64,000 nt of DNA from Catenibacillus scindens (GTDB lineage Bacteria > Bacillota > Clostridia > Lachnospirales > Lachnospiraceae), in contig NZ_JACHFW010000014.1 of NCBI RefSeq assembly GCF_014202115.1, forward strand, positions 29,318 to 93,317, in the 5' to 3' direction. The notes beneath the pieces are model-generated. The model ran no database searches, was not told the DNA's origin, and saw only the letters and a list, made by a program, of their open reading frames with translations. The position numbers and the translations under genes are program-made. Positions 60,088 through 64,000 of the stretch are shown piece after piece; the stretch's first letter is position 1; every line of letters begins with the position of its first letter.

Positions 60088-63000
60088 AACAAAAATGGAA
60101 GCGGCCACTGGCGCTGCTCTTGTCAGTGGCCATGATGTTTTCCATGTCCGGTACACCTGTGTACGCTGCGGATATGGAAACAGGGGCTTCCGCTGTATGC
60201 CCCCATCATGTGCACGATGAGACCTGCGGTTATTCCGAGGGTACGCCTTGCACCCACGAACACACCGACGATTGTTACACCCTCGTGACCCAGTGTGTCC
60301 ATGAGCATACGGCGGAGTGTTACAGCGACGGGATACTCCCTGCCGAAGGCGAGGAAAAAGCAGCCGACGCCTGTACCCATGTGTGCAGCGAGGAAAGCGG
60401 CTGCATCACAAAGGAACTGAACTGTCCGCACGTCCACGATGAGACCTGCGGCTATTCCGAGGGAAGTCCCTGCACCTTTGACCCGTCGGACTGCGAACTC
60501 TGCAACCCGACGGACAGCGGCGAACCGGAAGCGCCGGTGGAATGTGCCTGTGAGACCCTTTGCACGGCGGACAGTGTCAATCCTGACTGCCCGGTGTGCG
60601 GCGCGGAGGGCGCGGACCTGACCGCCTGTGCCGGAACCGTGGAGGAAGGAGACGCTGCGGAGGAAACGGATCCCGCCCAGAACCCGGCGGAACAGACCAT
60701 CCTCTCCTGGGAGTGGATCGGGGCGGACAACCTCAACGAGGGCGTGCTGCCCCTGCCCGGCGTCAGCGCAGAAAACCCCGTGGATCTTGACGCGGTGGTT
60801 TCTATGCTGCCCACCGGCATCACCGCCACGGTGGGCGGCAGCGAGGAGCCGGTGGAGTTGACCATCACCTGGGCCTGTGAGGACTTCGTCAGCCCGGCCA
60901 CCGGCGGTACATACACCTTTGCGGCTGCTCTGCCCCAGAGCTACACCCTGAGCGAGGAAACAGCGGCCCTCACCGTGCCGGTCATCCTGGGCGGAGACTT
61001 GCTGCCGGTGGATACGCTGGCGACCGCATCGTGGTACGGACTTTCAGTTGCAGGTACCAGTATCTCTGGCGGGGGCTATTGGCTGAATGATTCCAGCACT
61101 GGCGGAATTACAAACAATGGCGCCAGTGCGAGCAACTACAACGTCCACTTTGACGCCAATACAAATACCCTGACCTTGAATAATGCAAACCTGACAAAGG
61201 CATCAATGCAAGGTGCGATCCTATTTGTCCATGCTGCGAACACAACAGACGTTACCATCAACCTGATTGGGGACAATGTTTTGGAGAGCAGTAATATCTA
61301 CGGCATCTATACAAAAAACACCAATATGACCATCACCGGCAGCGGCAGCCTTACGGTCAGCGGCAGCCAATATGGTATCGCTGAATCTGACGAGCAACCA
61401 TCGAATAGTACTTTTACTTTTACCATAGCCGGCGGAACCGTCACAGCGACCGGAGGCATAGCCGGTACAAGGCTTTCGAGTATTGGATCCATCCAAAATA
61501 CCCTTTTGTTGACCGGCGGCAGCCTGACCGCTGAGGGCGGCAAGTACGGCATCCATATGCGCGGAAGACATCCGGGGGATGAGAAAACGATCACCGTTAG
61601 CAGCGGAGGCTCTCTGGTGGCCTCCGGCGATACCTACGGTATATATTTTGACGCTGAAACTAGTGGGAATCCAGCGTGGCGTATCAATGTAAATTCCGGC
61701 GGCAGTTTGGTAACGAACAGCACATCGGTCACACCGACAGGCTCCGGGGGATGGCTGCTGTACGGCGGCAACACGCCGACCGTAAATGGAACCGTAGCGC
61801 TGCCGATGGACCTCACCATCTCAAAGGGCACTGCCCTTTCCATTGCCAAAGGCAGCAACTTTATCATCCCTGATGGAGTGGTTTTGACCAACTACGGCAT
61901 AATCGGTAATCAGGGTACCATCAGCGGTAATGGACAGATTATCAATTACGGCGGCATAAACAGCTTCAACGGCGGTACCAACAACGTTGCTAATACCGTG
62001 AACCGCAGTGTGATGACTGTCACGTCCAAGCCTAACACTAGGAATATCCCATATGGAATTTCCGTGACCTTTACCGCTGCGCTCTCCAGAACCGATGCCG
62101 GCGGCATGGTTCGATTCAAGCTGGACGGAGAGATTGTGACAGAAGCCGTGGTGAGCAATGGCAAGGCCAGTATTACGCTTGAAGGCCTGGAAAAAGGCAG
62201 TCATACGGTCACTGCGGAATACACAGGAGACGGAACCTATGCGTCGGAAACGGGCAGCTATCAATTTCAAATCGTTGATGGCTATACCATTACGATGAAG
62301 ACCAATGGCGTCGGCTCCATCAAACCAAATAACAATACAATCCAACCAGTGGCTGAAAACAAATATGCCTATGCAGCGGGAGAAAGAGTCGACCTGAGGA
62401 CAACTGCACCTATGGGCTACGAGATTAGCTACGTTACCGTCGAGACGGAAGATGGCCGGGTGATAACCCCCAATATTGTGTTAAGTCAGGTTTTCTTCAC
62501 AATGCCGGCGGAAAATGTGACTGTCTACGCCAGTTTTGCAGCAGAAGCGGATGTCTTTGCGGTGAATCGTGCCCATAGCAGTATAGAATTTTTTGTAATG
62601 AAGGACCTCAAAATTTCGCAGGAAGGCCTTGCAACACAGGATGAAGAAGCCATTGAGGCCTGGCTCGAAGCGCGGATGAACTCAACTGTGAACGACGATA
62701 CCGTGACGTGTACCGCTGAGGTGACCTCGTTCACGCCCGCTGTAGCCGGTACGCCGAACAATCCGGCAGGTACCAACGGCAGTTTTTCCGTTGACTGGTC
62801 GGTGCGCAAGGGTGACGCGATGAAATCAAGCACCAGCGAGGGAACGATCACCCCTGCAGTCTTCCAGGCAGAAATAAGTGGAATCGAGATCAAGACCCAG
62901 CCTACTAAAATGGACTATTCCTTCGGCGAAACATTGGATCTTTCCGGGCTGGTCATCACGGTGCATTATGAAGGCACCGATGATACAAAGGAGGTCGCCT

Positions 63001-64000
63001 GGAGCGCGGACAGCGGCATCACCGCTGACCCGGCAAACGGCACAGCACTGTACGCCTCCCAGCACAACGGCAAGCCCGTTACCATCACCTATGAGGGCAA
63101 GACCGCCACGACCAGCGCACTCACCGTCGGCAAGGCTGACCAGACCGGCTTTGCCTTTACAGGTGAACCGTACAGGGCCGTCGCCTGCGGGGACGAGCCG
63201 TTTGCCGTCGAAGCCACCGGCGGACAGGGCAACGGCACCGTGACCTATGCCGTCACTGAGGGCCAGGACGTTGTCAGCGTCAGCGTCAGTACCGTGACCA
63301 TCCTCAAGTCTGGCACGGCCACCATCACCGCCACCAAGGCGGCGGACGAGGACTATAACGAGGCCACCGCTACGCTTGTTGTGTATGTAACGCCCAAGCA
63401 GGTCGACGGCGTCTATCAAATTGGAACGGCCAATGACCTGTTCTGGTTCGCGGGCCTGGTCAACGGCACCCTGGAGAACGTGGAACAGGACACCGCCGCC
63501 AGCGCGGTGCTGACTGCGGACATCGACCTGAGCGGCGAGACCTGGACCCCCATCGGCAATTATGATCAAAGCAGCAGACCCAATAACAAATACGCCGGCA
63601 CCTTTGACGGCGCGGGCCACACCATCGAGGGCCTGAAAATCGAATCGAGCGCCGATTGGCAGGGATTTGTGGGCTACCTGGGCGAAGGTGGCGTCATCGA
63701 AAACCTGACCCTGGGCGAGACCTGCTCCGTCACCGGCGGTGACTACTATGTGGGCGGCATCTGCGGCTACAACAACGGCGGTATCATCGAAAGCTGCACC
63801 AATGCGGGCACGGTCACCGGCAGCAACAATGTGGGCGGCGTCTGCGGCACCAACACCGGCGGCACCATCACCGACTGCACCAGCGAAGGCACGGTCACCG
63901 GCAGTGGCAGATGGGTGGGCGGCGTCTGCGGTCTCAGCCGCGGCACCGTCACCGGCTGCACCAACGAGGGCACGGTTATCGGCAGCAACAATGTGGGCGG
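60084..64000 (+). CDS. Very large secreted surface protein with GLUG-type repeats (3' end off the window)
   Basis: At least 1305 codons from TTG 60084 (AGGAGGAAGGA upstream), frame open to the window edge. Seen: signal peptide (about 1-31, LALLLSVAMMFSMSGTPVYAA), a His/Cys-rich stretch with HVHDETCGYSEG twice, a CACETLC...CPVC motif, a beta-rich region with pectate-lyase-like repeats (SGSLTVSG, GGTVTATGG; about 330-640), Ig-like domains (about 640-800 and 930-1100), a segment YQIGTANDLFWFAGLVNG, and GLUG-type repeats such as CTNAGTVTGSNNVGGVCG. Probably an adhesin or wall-associated protein; the anchor should lie downstream. Confidence 0.88.
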   Translation, partial: MKQKWKRPLALLLSVAMMFSMSGTPVYAADMETGASAVCPHHVHDETCGYSEGTPCTHEHTDDCYTLVTQCVHEHTAECYSDGILPAEGEEKAADACTHVCSEESGCITKELNCPHVHDETCGYSEGSPCTFDPSDCELCNPTDSGEPEAPVECACETLCTADSVNPDCPVCGAEGADLTACAGTVEEGDAAEETDPAQNPAEQTILSWEWIGADNLNEGVLPLPGVSAENPVDLDAVVSMLPTGITATVGGSEEPVELTITWACEDFVSPATGGTYTFAAALPQSYTLSEETAALTVPVILGGDLLPVDTLATASWYGLSVAGTSISGGGYWLNDSSTGGITNNGASASNYNVHFDANTNTLTLNNANLTKASMQGAILFVHAANTTDVTINLIGDNVLESSNIYGIYTKNTNMTITGSGSLTVSGSQYGIAESDEQPSNSTFTFTIAGGTVTATGGIAGTRLSSIGSIQNTLLLTGGSLTAEGGKYGIHMRGRHPGDEKTITVSSGGSLVASGDTYGIYFDAETSGNPAWRINVNSGGSLVTNSTSVTPTGSGGWLLYGGNTPTVNGTVALPMDLTISKGTALSIAKGSNFIIPDGVVLTNYGIIGNQGTISGNGQIINYGGINSFNGGTNNVANTVNRSVMTVTSKPNTRNIPYGISVTFTAALSRTDAGGMVRFKLDGEIVTEAVVSNGKASITLEGLEKGSHTVTAEYTGDGTYASETGSYQFQIVDGYTITMKTNGVGSIKPNNNTIQPVAENKYAYAAGERVDLRTTAPMGYEISYVTVETEDGRVITPNIVLSQVFFTMPAENVTVYASFAAEADVFAVNRAHSSIEFFVMKDLKISQEGLATQDEEAIEAWLEARMNSTVNDDTVTCTAEVTSFTPAVAGTPNNPAGTNGSFSVDWSVRKGDAMKSSTSEGTITPAVFQAEISGIEIKTQPTKMDYSFGETLDLSGLVITVHYEGTDDTKEVAWSADSGITADPANGTALYASQHNGKPVTITYEGKTATTSALTVGKADQTGFAFTGEPYRAVACGDEPFAVEATGGQGNGTVTYAVTEGQDVVSVSVSTVTILKSGTATITATKAADEDYNEATATLVVYVTPKQVDGVYQIGTANDLFWFAGLVNGTLENVEQDTAASAVLTADIDLSGETWTPIGNYDQSSRPNNKYAGTFDGAGHTIEGLKIESSADWQGFVGYLGEGGVIENLTLGETCSVTGGDYYVGGICGYNNGGIIESCTNAGTVTGSNNVGGVCGTNTGGTITDCTSEGTVTGSGRWVGGVCGLSRGTVTGCTNEGTVIGSNNVG

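Overview
The window looks like chromosome of an anaerobic, spore-forming gut Firmicute, most likely Lachnospiraceae. The basis is a clostridial alpha/beta-type small acid-soluble spore protein gene, addAB recombination genes of clostridial type, a stand-alone dapB and glutamine-dependent nadE, and Tn1549/CTn-type conjugative DNA. No 16S or tRNA gene is visible, so the genus is not fixed.

Layout. 1-17.7 kb is ordinary chromosome: the 5' part of a class A penicillin-binding protein (minus strand), a YigZ-family gene, a two-gene sulfur/redox operon (CoA-disulfide reductase with rhodanese tail plus a small siroheme reductase-like protein), an unknown SAP-like protein, dapB, nadE, an unknown membrane protein, addB, addA and a spore protein gene. 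17.8-57.5 kb is mobile DNA. 57.6-64 kb is GC-richer: an AgrC/AgrA-like two-component pair, a small RpoA-CTD-like protein, and the start of a very large secreted surface protein with GLUG-type repeats.

The mobile region is nested. (1) The oldest layer is a decayed large serine recombinase gene, split between 17802-18409 and 57418-57513 (minus strand). (2) Into it is inserted a 39-kb integrative conjugative element (ICE, about 18410-57417). It carries a replication initiator with iteron-like repeats, T4CP, VirB6, PrgI, VirB4, an NlpC/P60 peptidoglycan hydrolase, TopB-like topoisomerase, an ArdA/ArdC/YodL anti-restriction fusion, relaxase and MobC, two inverted oriT-like sequences, regulators, a divergent Cfr/RlmN-family rRNA methyltransferase behind a drug-sensing-type attenuator, TnpW and a serine recombinase. 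(3) Into the ICE's maff2 gene, between T4CP and virB6, is inserted a 12.4-kb integrative mobilizable element (IME, about 22364-34793). It carries a tet ribosomal protection gene with its attenuator, an AraC/GyrI regulator, a SpoU-family RNA methyltransferase, a sigma/HTH pair, MobC, relaxase, RepA_N with out-of-frame 23-bp iterons, a DnaC-like ATPase, TnpW and its own serine recombinase. Removing each insert restores the reading phase across the junction, so both boundaries can be read almost to the base.

Working together: the ICE encodes a full Gram-positive T4SS and DNA-modification or anti-restriction functions (two methyltransferases, a PAPS-reductase-like protein, the Ard fusion). The IME has its own relaxase and replicon but no T4SS, so it probably uses the ICE's channel. 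Its position splits maff2 and separates T4CP from the rest of the transfer operon, so its excision may control ICE transfer (inference). Resistance cargo is tet in the IME and possibly the two rRNA methyltransferases.
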